Shown piece after piece: positions 36,434 to 46,121 of a stretch of DNA of 64,000 bases; position 1 is the stretch's first letter, and the number at the start of each line of letters is the position of its first letter. The stretch lies in the NCBI GenBank assembly GCA_007122335.1, contig SKTZ01000021.1, positions 19,406 to 83,405 on the forward strand. The letters are read 5' to 3'. The notes below the pieces were generated by a model that was not told the origin of the DNA, searched no databases, and worked only from the letters and a program-made list of their open reading frames with translations. The translations under genes were made by a program, and so were the position numbers. The stretch comes from Bacillota bacterium (GTDB lineage Bacteria > Bacillota > Halanaerobiia > B1SED10-174).

Positions 36434-39295
36434 TTGTCCCTCAAGATAATTGGTTACCGGGATATTCCCGAGTTAATAAAGAAAATTGCCCTTTCTCCAA
36501 GGATGCTTTTGATCCTCCCCACGCAAAAGAAAGCCCATTTTATAAAAAATGAACTTTTAAGGTATTGGGAAAGTCCAGGGGTGTTTTCCCTCCCCGAGCT
36601 ATTGTTTGAACAGTACAAAAGTAGGGGAGGGATAAAAAAAAGAATAACCCCGGCCCAAGAGATTTTAATTATGGAAAGGATAATTGAAGAAACCTGGGAT
36701 GATTTGCATTTTTTTTCTCAGTCAGAACAATTTCCCGGACTTGCTGTTAAAATTAAAAGCTTATTTAATACTCTGGTCCAGGAGAAAAAGACCATTAACG
36801 AGGTTAATGAATTTGCTGCCCAAAAAGAAGATCTGCTGATCCTGCGGGAAAAATATCTTTCCTTTTTAAGGGAAAAGGAATTAATAGATGCGGATTGTCT
36901 TCTGGAAATGGGAGGAGAATTGGTAAAGGATTTAAATAAGGATTGGGAAAGCTTGGGTTTGGATACACTGCATTATATGATGCCAGTTGATTGGGAGATA
37001 ATTGGGGAATTGGAAATTGGTTTTGCAAGAAAATTTATTTTTACCGATTTACTCGAAAAACTGCCATCGGGAAAAACTTTCCTTGCCTGTTTAAAGGAAT
37101 TTCATCAGGACAATTTTAAACTTACTTCTGGTAAAAAACAAGATTGCGGCTCTGTTGGGATCTTTTTTAACCCGGAAGAAGAAACGAAACATGTAGCCCG
37201 GGATCTTCGCCGGAAAGTTGAAAGTGGGGTTCCCCCTGCAAATTTATTTGTTGTTCCTGCAGCGCTGGAAGAATACCAGGCTCTGATCATGGAGATATTT
37301 CCTCAATATGATATACCTTTTGATATATCAAGGGGACTACCGCTGGAGGGGAGCCCCCCGGCAATTCTTCTGAAAACCATCCTCGAGCTTGTAGAAAACC
37401 CCTTCAGCAGGCAGCTCCTCTATAGATTTTTTTCCAGTTCTCTTGTTGAACTGAGGGGATTGGATATTGAAGTAATTGATGATTTTGCCCGGCGCTTCAA
37501 TTACAATGACCTGGAACCCCTGTTTAAAGGAGAGGTCGATCTGGGGGCAATCCTCGCCAAAAAAGATGCGACTTCAATTGGAAATCAGCTTAAAATTTTA
37601 GGAAGATTTATAGAAAATTTTTTAATCCCAATTCAGCAAAACCGGGATTATAGAAATATTTTCTCCCTGCTGCGGGAAATTTTCCTGAAGATTTCTTTTT
37701 TGGAGAATGTAATTGATCCTGGGGTGAGCGAGGGAAATTTTAACCCCCAGGAAATTACTATTGCCATCCGTAAAATATATGAGGTTTTAGATGATGCGGA
37801 ACAGCTATTTGCAGGAGGGGTTGTATTTGCAGATAATTTACAGGAAAGAATTAAACATGTTCTGGGAAGATTAATTGCGGAAAAAGAGTACTATATTCCC
37901 TCCCGGGCAGGAGGGGTTCAGGTAACGGGAATATTAAATATGCGGGGTTGGCCAGCAGAAAAGGTCTATTTTATGGGGGTGACTGCAGATAATTTTCCCG
38001 GGATCCCGGAAAACAATTTCCTTTTGCCGGGCAAGGATTCCGGCCAGGTTTTAAGAGAAGCGAGATTATTTTTCTATCAAATTGTTTCTGCGTGTGGAGA
38101 AGTTGATATTTCCTTTCCAGCCTATTTTAAAGGGAAAGAAACCCGCCCCTCAACATTGCTTAAAGATTTTGAAGTAGAAAATTTTTCTGGAATACAGCCT
38201 GGTGGTGATTTCGCCGGGTTAAATGATATGCTCGGTTTCCTGGCCCAATACCAGGACCGGGAAACCTGGCAGAAATTTGCCAGCCCCGGGGATATTAAAG
38301 ATATAATTATGGACTGGGCAAGAGAAAACAATTTAGCCAGTAAATTTAATGGTTTCCTGGGTCCTGGAATTGGCTTGACTCCGGATCCTGTAGCAGTAAC
38401 AGCACTTGAAGATTACTGGCGCTGTCCCTTTTATTATTTTCTAAACTGGGTTCTTGAGCTTAGAAAAACGGAGGAAGTGGAAGAAGAAGAGGAATTGGCT
38501 CTCTTCGGTCTGCAGATCCATCGGGTCTTGGAACTTTTTGGCAAAAATAATGGTTTCGAGCTCTTAAAACAAGATTTAAAGGCTGCTTCTGACAAAATGA
38601 GGGAAATTGCCCTGGAGGTATTGGAGGAAGAAAATATAGATCTGGATAGGAACATGTTTGTTGGAGCCCAATACAAGAACTGGTTGAGAGGACTTGGGGA
38701 TGGGAAACTCCCGGAAGGGGTTTTAAGCCGGTTTTTGAGGGAAGAGCAAACTCGATTGGAAAAATTTTCTCCCCGGGATTTTGAGACGGACCTGGGAAAG
38801 AATAATTACTTTCCAAAATTAGGCCCCTTTAGGCTGAAAGGTAGAGTAGACAGGCTGGACGGTTTCGCAGAACAGGATATAATGATTTATGATTACAAAA
38901 CAGGCCGGGTTCCCCCGGGGAAAGAGATCCGGGAGTGGAGAAATTTGCAGTTACCTCTTTATGTGCTTGCCCTGAAAAATCGCCCTGACCTTGAAGGCAG
39001 GGAAATCCTGGGAGGATATTATCAACTGCGGCACCGCGAGCCCCCAGCTTTGAAGCCCTTAATTGGAGATAATTTGGGAAAAAATTTCAATAAACGAAGT
39101 ATTATTGAACTTGAAGAACTGGGTGGCCGGGAAAAATACGAAGAAATTCTTGGAAAAATTAAAGAAGGAATTGACCGGGGAAATTTCCAGCCTACTACCT
39201 GGGACCGGGAAGATGCGAAGTGTGATTATTGTTCTTTCCGGACAGTTTGTAGAAAAAATAATTATTACCGGGATGGGGGGAATAGCCGTGACTGA
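36434..39295 (+). CDS. AddB-like subunit with PD-(D/E)XK Fe-S nuclease domain
   Basis: C-terminal LKGRVDRLDGFAEQDIMIYDYKTGRVPPGK...LQLPLYVLAL nuclease; cysteines YWRCPFYY and CDYCSFRTVC; followed by an AddA-like gene. TTG start. Confidence 0.8.
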   Translation: MSLKIIGYRDIPELIKKIALSPRMLLILPTQKKAHFIKNELLRYWESPGVFSLPELLFEQYKSRGGIKKRITPAQEILIMERIIEETWDDLHFFSQSEQFPGLAVKIKSLFNTLVQEKKTINEVNEFAAQKEDLLILREKYLSFLREKELIDADCLLEMGGELVKDLNKDWESLGLDTLHYMMPVDWEIIGELEIGFARKFIFTDLLEKLPSGKTFLACLKEFHQDNFKLTSGKKQDCGSVGIFFNPEEETKHVARDLRRKVESGVPPANLFVVPAALEEYQALIMEIFPQYDIPFDISRGLPLEGSPPAILLKTILELVENPFSRQLLYRFFSSSLVELRGLDIEVIDDFARRFNYNDLEPLFKGEVDLGAILAKKDATSIGNQLKILGRFIENFLIPIQQNRDYRNIFSLLREIFLKISFLENVIDPGVSEGNFNPQEITIAIRKIYEVLDDAEQLFAGGVVFADNLQERIKHVLGRLIAEKEYYIPSRAGGVQVTGILNMRGWPAEKVYFMGVTADNFPGIPENNFLLPGKDSGQVLREARLFFYQIVSACGEVDISFPAYFKGKETRPSTLLKDFEVENFSGIQPGGDFAGLNDMLGFLAQYQDRETWQKFASPGDIKDIIMDWARENNLASKFNGFLGPGIGLTPDPVAVTALEDYWRCPFYYFLNWVLELRKTEEVEEEEELALFGLQIHRVLELFGKNNGFELLKQDLKAASDKMREIALEVLEEENIDLDRNMFVGAQYKNWLRGLGDGKLPEGVLSRFLREEQTRLEKFSPRDFETDLGKNNYFPKLGPFRLKGRVDRLDGFAEQDIMIYDYKTGRVPPGKEIREWRNLQLPLYVLALKNRPDLEGREILGGYYQLRHREPPALKPLIGDNLGKNFNKRSIIELEELGGREKYEEILGKIKEGIDRGNFQPTTWDREDAKCDYCSFRTVCRKNNYYRDGGNSRD

Positions 39296-42200
39296 AAAAC
39301 TGGAATTAACAGGGGAGCAGAAAAACGCCCTCAACCTGGATAAAAATTTACTGGTTCTGGCTGGGGCGGGTTCCGGGAAAACCCGCGTTTTGACCGAGCG
39401 TTATCTAAAAATTGTGGAGCATTCAATTGCAAGGGGAAGACCGGTTAAACCGGGAAATATTTTGGTTGTAACCTTCACCGAAAAAGCAGCGGGTGAAATG
39501 AGAGAAAGGATCCAGAAAAGAGTAGAAAACCAGAGAGGAGAGGACTGGGAAAATTTTTCCGATCACTTTCTGGATAATCAAATCTCGACTTTCCACTCCT
39601 TTTGTGCAAGACTCCTTAAGACTTTTCCCCTAGAAAGCGGGGTTGATCCTGAATTCAGAGTAATTGAAGGTTTTGATCAACAGCAGCTTCTAATGGAGAC
39701 TGTGGAAAAAGAAATTAATCAGCTTTCCCGGGTACAGGACCGGGGACTGGAGAAATTACTTTCCCTTTGGAACAGGCGTCAGCTGGAAAAAAACTTAATT
39801 GAACTGGTGGATAAACGATATGAAATTAAAAATATCCTGGAGGAATATGAGAATTCTAACCCGGATGAATTGCTGGACCGCTGGTTTGGGAAAAAAGAAT
39901 TTCCCTATTTATCCTACAAGGAAATAATTGAGTTATTACAACCTTTAATTGGGTACTCTGAGCTTAACGTTCAGGAAAGCGATAAGGGAATCAGTTTTAT
40001 CCGAGATCTTGCCGATTTTTATTTCTATCTTCAGAACAAAGGGCTACCCCCTGATATCTGGGAAGAAGCCATTGATTTTCATGAGCTGGTTAAAAAATTT
40101 ATTTCTTCTGGGGATTACCTGACAATGAAAAGCCACCATCAGGTAGGTATAAAAGGTAATTGGAAAGGGCTGGAAAAGGAACACCAAGAAATGAAAAAGT
40201 TGCTCCTGGAAATAAGGGAGAATCTGGAAAGGATTTTGCCTCCTGAAGATATTAACCTTTTGCCTACCCGTTTTGATCGGGAAGCTGCCCGTCTTTTTCC
40301 CCATTTAGCACAAATTGTCAGGGGCTGTATAGATCGGTTTCAGAAAGCCAAAAAACAACAAAATTTTTTGGATTTTAATGATCTGGAGGGCTTTACTCAC
40401 TCCTTAATTGTCAATAATAAAACCGTTAGCCAGAAGCTGGGGGACCGTTTCCGGTATATTATGGTTGATGAATTTCAGGACACAAACTCCAGGCAATGGG
40501 AAATTATTGAGAGAATCTGGCGGGGCGGAAAGAAAAGCAACCTCTTTTTGGTGGGAGATATTAAACAGGCTATTTATTCCTTCCGGGGCGGAGATGTTAC
40601 TATTTTCCACAGAGGAAAAAGAGAAATTTTAAATTCTGGGGAAGAGATTATTTTTAACAAGAATTTCCGTTCCTGTGGGAGCTTGATTAAATTTTTCAAT
40701 TCTTTTTTTAAAGAACTTTTTAAGGGTGCCAGCGCTGAATATGAAGCGCCTTTTCAAGAATTGGAACCCGGAGAGGAAAAAAAAGATTTTCCGGGGGAAG
40801 TAATGGCTTTAGTTATTAATGAAAAGGGAGATAGATTGAGTCGGATTTCCGCTGAAGCCCGCACGGTTGCTGAGAAAGTGTCTGATCTCCTCCCGCTTCT
40901 GGAAGAGGATCAGAAAAAACCACGCCTGGCAATTCTTCTGCGGAGTTTAACCCATGTCCACCACTATGAAAAGGCTCTTCGCAAGAAAAAAACAGGCTTT
41001 ACTACCGTTCGAGGGAAAGGTTTTTTCAACCAGCAGGAAATTTTCGATTTATGCAATTTGCTTTTTTTCTTGGCTAATCCCCGGAAAGATATTGAATTGG
41101 TTGGTCTTTTACGTTCACCGTTGATCGGGGTCAGCGATCCCGAAATTTTCGAGTTAGCCCAAATTGAAGGTAATTCGTTTTGGGAAAAAATCCAGAAAGC
41201 AGAGGATAAATTATGGATTAATATAAAAAAAGACCTTTCCCGGTGGTTTTTTCTCAAAGATCGCCTGCCCCTTGGGGAATTTCTGCAGGCAATTATTATG
41301 GATTCCAGGCTTTTTCTTAACCTGAGCCTGGGAGAAAGAAGCCAGCAAAAAATAAGAAATGTGGAAAAATTCCTGGAAATCGCCCGCAGGTTTTCCCGGG
41401 GAGGAAGATCATTGGGAGAATTCAACCATTTCCTGGAACAGCAACTGAAAACCCCCACCGAAGAAGGGGAAGCAGTTACAGATGTTGATACTGACGTTGT
41501 TATTATGAGTATTCACCAGGCCAAAGGGTTACAGTTTCCTGCTGTAATCCTGGCTGACCTAGCAGGGCAATTTAACTGGGGGCATGGAGACCCAATTCGC
41601 AAGGGTAAAATTGGTGAAAAAGAAGAGCTGGGGTTTGGAGTGATTGATCCCGAAACCGGTTTACGTGGAACCCCAGCTGTTCGGAAGAGAATAGGAGAGA
41701 GGTTGAAGGTCGAACAGCTTGCTGAAGAAAAAAGGCTGTTTTATGTTGCGGTAACCAGGGCGGAAAGATACCTTTTGCTGGTTGGTTCAAGGGAAAATAA
41801 TCGGGAAATTGATGATTTTTCTCAGGCCAAAAGTTTTTTAGATTGGCTGGAAGTTGCCTATGGAGGACCGGGTTTTCCTCTGGCCCGGGAGGAAGGGGTT
41901 TTAAAAGTAGAGGAGGTTGAAGAAACAGAAAAAGATCTTTCCCCCCTGCCCGGGGTGGAGAAAAACCCTGTTTCCTTTCTGGAGGGGATTTCTGAAGAAG
42001 AGCTTGTTGGTTGGAAACCAAAACCATTACCCGGGCATTTGGAGATTGAACTCAGCCCCACAGATCTTAGTTTATACCTGACCTGTCCTTTGCGCTACTA
42101 TTACCGCCAGGAGCTGCTGGTGGATGAGAGGATGCTACTTCCCCGCAAAGATTTTGGCAGTGGGGAGAAAAAAAGAGTTGAACCCGTAAAAGTGGGCAAG

Positions 42201-42794
42201 ATTTTGCACGGTCTTATGGAACAAAAAACCTACCAAGCCACAGGACAAATTTGGGAAGATCAGCTGAAAAACCTGGAAATTTCCCAGGAGTTGCAGAAAG
42301 ATTATCAGAAAGAATTAAGAAAGCATTTGGATAATTTGCAGGCTTCGGGCTGGCTTGATAGAATAAATAGAGCGGAGGAAGATATCAGAGAGAAAAAATT
42401 CCGGGTTAAATGGAAGAAAAAGGATAACCTTGTAATTAATCTTAAAGGCATTGTTGACCGTTTAATCAGGGAAAAAGATGGGTGGAAATTAATCGATTTT
42501 AAAACAACCCATATCGGGGATAAGGATATTGAAGAAATCACCTGCAAAAATAATTACCACATCCAATTGGCCTGCTATATTGAAGCCCTGGGCTGTCTAC
42601 AACCGGGAGTGGAAATTGAACAGGCCTGGCTCATATACACCTCGGCAGGGCAGGCAATGGAAATCAAGACTTCCGAAGCCACAAAAAAAATAATTGAAGA
42701 TGTTGCGAGGCAGATCGCCGCAAGGAATTTTCCGTTGAGAACCGCTGAACACTGTAATTATTGTGAATTTTACTCGATTTGCCCCGCGTATTAA
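39288..42794 (+). CDS. AddA-like UvrD/RecB helicase-nuclease subunit
   Basis: LTGEQKNALNLDKNLLVLAGAGSGKTRVLTERYL; VDEFQDTNSRQWEI; MSIHQAKGLQFPAVILADL; LFYVAVTRAERYLLLVGS; nuclease LKGIVDRLIREKDGWKLIDFKTT...IQLACYIEAL. GTG start overlapping the AddB stop; upstream ATG at 39273 is possible. Confidence 0.88.
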   Translation: MTEKLELTGEQKNALNLDKNLLVLAGAGSGKTRVLTERYLKIVEHSIARGRPVKPGNILVVTFTEKAAGEMRERIQKRVENQRGEDWENFSDHFLDNQISTFHSFCARLLKTFPLESGVDPEFRVIEGFDQQQLLMETVEKEINQLSRVQDRGLEKLLSLWNRRQLEKNLIELVDKRYEIKNILEEYENSNPDELLDRWFGKKEFPYLSYKEIIELLQPLIGYSELNVQESDKGISFIRDLADFYFYLQNKGLPPDIWEEAIDFHELVKKFISSGDYLTMKSHHQVGIKGNWKGLEKEHQEMKKLLLEIRENLERILPPEDINLLPTRFDREAARLFPHLAQIVRGCIDRFQKAKKQQNFLDFNDLEGFTHSLIVNNKTVSQKLGDRFRYIMVDEFQDTNSRQWEIIERIWRGGKKSNLFLVGDIKQAIYSFRGGDVTIFHRGKREILNSGEEIIFNKNFRSCGSLIKFFNSFFKELFKGASAEYEAPFQELEPGEEKKDFPGEVMALVINEKGDRLSRISAEARTVAEKVSDLLPLLEEDQKKPRLAILLRSLTHVHHYEKALRKKKTGFTTVRGKGFFNQQEIFDLCNLLFFLANPRKDIELVGLLRSPLIGVSDPEIFELAQIEGNSFWEKIQKAEDKLWINIKKDLSRWFFLKDRLPLGEFLQAIIMDSRLFLNLSLGERSQQKIRNVEKFLEIARRFSRGGRSLGEFNHFLEQQLKTPTEEGEAVTDVDTDVVIMSIHQAKGLQFPAVILADLAGQFNWGHGDPIRKGKIGEKEELGFGVIDPETGLRGTPAVRKRIGERLKVEQLAEEKRLFYVAVTRAERYLLLVGSRENNREIDDFSQAKSFLDWLEVAYGGPGFPLAREEGVLKVEEVEETEKDLSPLPGVEKNPVSFLEGISEEELVGWKPKPLPGHLEIELSPTDLSLYLTCPLRYYYRQELLVDERMLLPRKDFGSGEKKRVEPVKVGKILHGLMEQKTYQATGQIWEDQLKNLEISQELQKDYQKELRKHLDNLQASGWLDRINRAEEDIREKKFRVKWKKKDNLVINLKGIVDRLIREKDGWKLIDFKTTHIGDKDIEEITCKNNYHIQLACYIEALGCLQPGVEIEQAWLIYTSAGQAMEIKTSEATKKIIEDVARQIAARNFPLRTAEHCNYCEFYSICPAY

Positions 42795-42812
42795 AACTGG
42801 GAGGCAACAATT

Positions 42813-44039
42813 ATGGAACTAAAAAGGATCCCCTGGGCTGAAATAACGCCCCCCTTTGCTATTAATCTTGTAATGGGTTTTTCTCTTGGAGGTTTTGCTG
42901 CTCTTTTACCAATGGTCAGGGAGGATTTCCAACTCTCCCGGACCCAGGTGGGCTTTTATACAACCTTTTTGTTTTTAGCTTCTTTTGCTTCGGCGCTTTT
43001 TGCAGGCTACCTGATTGATCGACTGGGAATAAGGAAGGGTTTAGCTCTCGGAGGACTGGTAATGGGGAGTTTTATTGCCCTGTACGGTGTGGTTCCCAAC
43101 TACAGTTTTCTGCTGGCTTTTGCCTTCGGAGCTGGTCTCGGGCAGAGTCTTTTAACCCCTGCGGGAAATAAAGCCATAATTGCCTTAACCTCTGGTAAGT
43201 CCAGCAATACAGTTATGGGTTTATTCCGTTCCGGGGTGGGAATCGGTTCCTTAACCGGGGCTTCGGTCTTGCCGGCGGTTGCCATCCACCTTGGATGGAG
43301 AATTGCCGTAATTGGTGCCGGGCTGGTCTGTCTGGGATTAGCAGTTAGTATTTTTAAAAACAAGGGCCTGGCTCAAAGAGACCAGGCTTATAAAAATGAT
43401 GGAGAAAAAGGTGGTCCTTTCAAAAAAGAAGTCCATGATTTACTGGTAATTCCCGATTTTCGTTTTCTCCTGCTCACGGGATTTGCTTTTGCTTCCGTTT
43501 TGGGCACCCTTATTGGTTATTTGCCCCTCTGGTTACACGAGGAAGGAGGGTTATCCCTTTATCACGCAGGTTTAGGACTGGGACTGGCCCAGGCCGGAGG
43601 TGTTTTCGGACGCCCCTTCTGGGGTCTTTTATCTGACCGGTTCCGGTTTTTCCGGCAGGACCTGGTAATGACAATTCAGAGTATTATTGTCATTACTATT
43701 CTTTTGGTTTTTGCTTTTGCAGGAACAACTCTTGCCCGGGGAGCTTTATTAACACTGGCCTTTTTTGTAGGTTTTTCTGGTATGGGCTTTGCGGGGGTTT
43801 ATTTCGGATTTCTGGGAAGCCTTGCGGGAGCAATTAAAACAGGTGTGGCCACTGGACTGGCTCTGTCCTTTGTTCGTCTGGCAGTAGTTGCATTGCCTCC
43901 AATTTTTGGCTTAATTGCCGATCAAACTGGCCACTACACTTATTCCTGGATTTTAATTTCGGTATTTCCAATTCTTTCTGTCCTATATTTTTTCTTCCTC
44001 CGGGGGAAAAATCCCCAGCCTCAGGATTACCGAGGTTAA
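42813..44039 (+). CDS. MFS transporter
   Basis: 12-TM-like hydrophobic profile, YLIDRLGIRKGLALGG (motif A), WGLLSDRFRFFRQDL. Confidence 0.88.
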   Translation: MELKRIPWAEITPPFAINLVMGFSLGGFAALLPMVREDFQLSRTQVGFYTTFLFLASFASALFAGYLIDRLGIRKGLALGGLVMGSFIALYGVVPNYSFLLAFAFGAGLGQSLLTPAGNKAIIALTSGKSSNTVMGLFRSGVGIGSLTGASVLPAVAIHLGWRIAVIGAGLVCLGLAVSIFKNKGLAQRDQAYKNDGEKGGPFKKEVHDLLVIPDFRFLLLTGFAFASVLGTLIGYLPLWLHEEGGLSLYHAGLGLGLAQAGGVFGRPFWGLLSDRFRFFRQDLVMTIQSIIVITILLVFAFAGTTLARGALLTLAFFVGFSGMGFAGVYFGFLGSLAGAIKTGVATGLALSFVRLAVVALPPIFGLIADQTGHYTYSWILISVFPILSVLYFFFLRGKNPQPQDYRG

Positions 44040-44406
44040 GGGGAGACTAAATTTTTGGAGACAGGTTTGCTTTAGTCCTGATTTTGGGATAAATAATTAG
44101 CAGGAGAGATTGTCTTTTATTAAAAAGTTATCTGAATGGATTGCCCTGCTCCAGAAAAGAGTCCTTAATATCCATTGAGTTTTTGGTTGCTCCAAAAATT
44201 TTGATTTGCTGGATAAAGTAGGGGAGTAAAAGTGAGTTTTTCGGTTAAATTTGCTAATTAACGGGCGTCTATTTTCTTAGAAAGAAAAATTTAGAATTTA
44301 TAGGACTTTTTTGGGAAGTCAGAAAAAAAGAATAGCGGGGATAATATAAAAGGAGTATAATAGTGAAGAATGGGTTCAATATTTTTGTTTTAGAGGAGTG
44401 ATTTGT

Positions 44407-44871
44407 TTGCTTTGGAAAAAATTATTGCACGGCGCTCTAATCATTATGGCAGTACTTATGGTTGTGGGCGTTTATACTGTTGTTACAGAAACTCCCCTTT
44501 TACAGGCAGGCCCTGGAGAAGGAGAGTCTTCAGTAGGACATGTTGATATCCGCAGGATTTTTGAAGCTCATCCCGATACCATGTCTGCTGAAATGCAATT
44601 AAGCATGGAAGCGCAGGCCATGCAGGAAGAACTTGAAGAAAAAGCTGCTGAACTTAGCCAACAGGAACAGGAAGAGCTGGTAGAAGAATATCAGTACAGA
44701 TTGGCCATGCGGGAACAGGAATTAATAGCTGAAGTTGTGGAAAAAATAGAGGATATTGTTCAGGAAGTGGCCCTGGAAAAAGGTGTTGAGGTGGTCCTGG
44801 AATCTCAGAACGTAATTTATGGGGGCCAGGATTTAACTCAGGCAGTGTTAGAAAAAATTAATAACGATTAA
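44407..44871 (+). CDS. OmpH/Skp-like periplasmic chaperone
   Basis: N-terminal TM/signal; VGHVDIRRIFEAHPDTMSAEMQLSMEAQAMQEELEEKAAEL...AEVVEKIEDIVQEVALEKGVEVVLESQNVIYGGQDLTQAVLEKIN: OmpH family pattern. Confidence 0.8.
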   Translation: MLWKKLLHGALIIMAVLMVVGVYTVVTETPLLQAGPGEGESSVGHVDIRRIFEAHPDTMSAEMQLSMEAQAMQEELEEKAAELSQQEQEELVEEYQYRLAMREQELIAEVVEKIEDIVQEVALEKGVEVVLESQNVIYGGQDLTQAVLEKINND

Positions 44872-44877
44872 AGCGAA

Positions 44878-44908
44878 AAACCCTGTTGCGGCAGGGTTTT
44901 TCTTTTTT
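44878..44908 (+). terminator. Rho-independent terminator
   Basis: AAACCCTG-TTGCGG-CAGGGTTT then TTCTTTTTT. Confidence 0.88.
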
Positions 44909-45019
44909 GTAATCTGAAAATTATCTGAATAAAGAAGGCCTAAAAACAGATACTTTTATTCTTATTTTTTATTTGGTATGAAGGAAGGACTTTTTAAACC
45001 GATATAGAATAATTATGGA

Positions 45020-45203
45020 GGAGCTTGTGTTGAAAATCACAAAAGGTGTTGGTCGGATTCTGGTGACGGGCCATGATGGTGGTTCTGTTTCCAAAAACGA
45101 AAAGAGATTTTCGGGTTTTCGGGGCTGGCTGGCTTTGAATTTTTAAAGCCATAGGTGATCAGCTCCAATTTTTGGGTCCGGGTTTTTAGAAAAGGAAGGA
45201 GCT
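45020..45203 (+). promoter_or_regulatory. Candidate structured leader upstream of the fdhE operon
   Basis: AGCTCC (45161-45166) can pair with GGAGCT at 45020-45025 or with GGAGCT at 45198-45203, which overlaps the fdhE SD; internal hairpin TGGCTTT-gaattttt-AAAGCCA (45130-45151). Confidence 0.35.
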
Positions 45204-45209
45204 TAAACG

Positions 45210-46118
45210 ATGAAAACTTCCCAGCAGGAATTATACCAGGAAGAGATTGCCCGATGTCGGCGTTTATATAGAGGCTTTGAGAATTTAGAACCCTTTTTAT
45301 TAGAAGCGTTTCAAGCGGTTTTCTCCTTTATCGAATCTTATGAAGAAAGGGGGGGGATACTGGAGAAAGTCAACTTCGATAAAAGAAAAGCTTGGTCGCG
45401 TTTAAAAAATGGGGAAAGCATGGAGATTAATCCCACAATCCAGACCAGAGCTCTGGTTGGTATTTTAAATGAACTGGGCCAAGCTGTAGTCCGTATCAGC
45501 CCGGAAATCAAAGATTCAATTACAAACTTCCAAAAAATTCTGGAAAACTTTCAGGAAAAATCAAAAGAAAGAGTTCTGAAGGAAGAGGTATGGAAACTTA
45601 AAGAATTAGTAGTGGGCGAAGATATCCTGGCTCGTGATATGGCAACCTTTATTTTTACCCTTGCTCTTTCGGCTATCTACAGGTTTAATCTGGAAGCTGT
45701 GAGCAAAGGGTTAAGGACAGATTTATGGGAAGGGGGGAATTGTGCTCTCTGTGGAGAAAAACCCCATTTTGGGTTGCTCCGTTCGGAAGATGGAGCGAAA
45801 ATTATCGAGTGCTGGTTATGCGGTACTCAGTGGAATCATATCCGGATAAAATGCCCTTACTGTTCGAATACCGAACAGGAACAACTGGGCTTTTTTACTG
45901 TCGAGGAAAATGATAGCTGTCGGGTCCAGTTTTGCAAGAAGTGTAGTTCTTATTACAAGTTATTCGATACCCGCAGTATTGCGGGTGAGAATATAGTTTT
46001 ATCCGTTCACAATCTTGCCACTCTTTCTTATGACATCCTGGCCCGGGAGGAAGGCTTTAAAGCCGGTTCAGGATTGGAATGGGTGAATGAAGGAGAAAAA
46101 CTCGAATTGGATGACTAG
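45210..46118 (+). CDS. fdhE: Formate dehydrogenase accessory protein FdhE
   Basis: CALCGEKPHFGLLRSEDGAKIIECWLCGTQWNHIRIKCPYCSNTEQEQLGFFTVEENDSCRVQFCKKCSSYYKLFDTR: four CxxC motifs typical of FdhE. Confidence 0.9.
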   Translation: MKTSQQELYQEEIARCRRLYRGFENLEPFLLEAFQAVFSFIESYEERGGILEKVNFDKRKAWSRLKNGESMEINPTIQTRALVGILNELGQAVVRISPEIKDSITNFQKILENFQEKSKERVLKEEVWKLKELVVGEDILARDMATFIFTLALSAIYRFNLEAVSKGLRTDLWEGGNCALCGEKPHFGLLRSEDGAKIIECWLCGTQWNHIRIKCPYCSNTEQEQLGFFTVEENDSCRVQFCKKCSSYYKLFDTRSIAGENIVLSVHNLATLSYDILAREEGFKAGSGLEWVNEGEKLELDD

Positions 46119-46121
46119 GAG

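Noticed and set aside
40964-41458. 164-aa minus-strand ORF, and others such as 41572-42027 and 8112-8537
   Set aside because: They are shadows of strongly supported + strand genes (AddA-like, pilB), with no domain motifs or convincing start sites.
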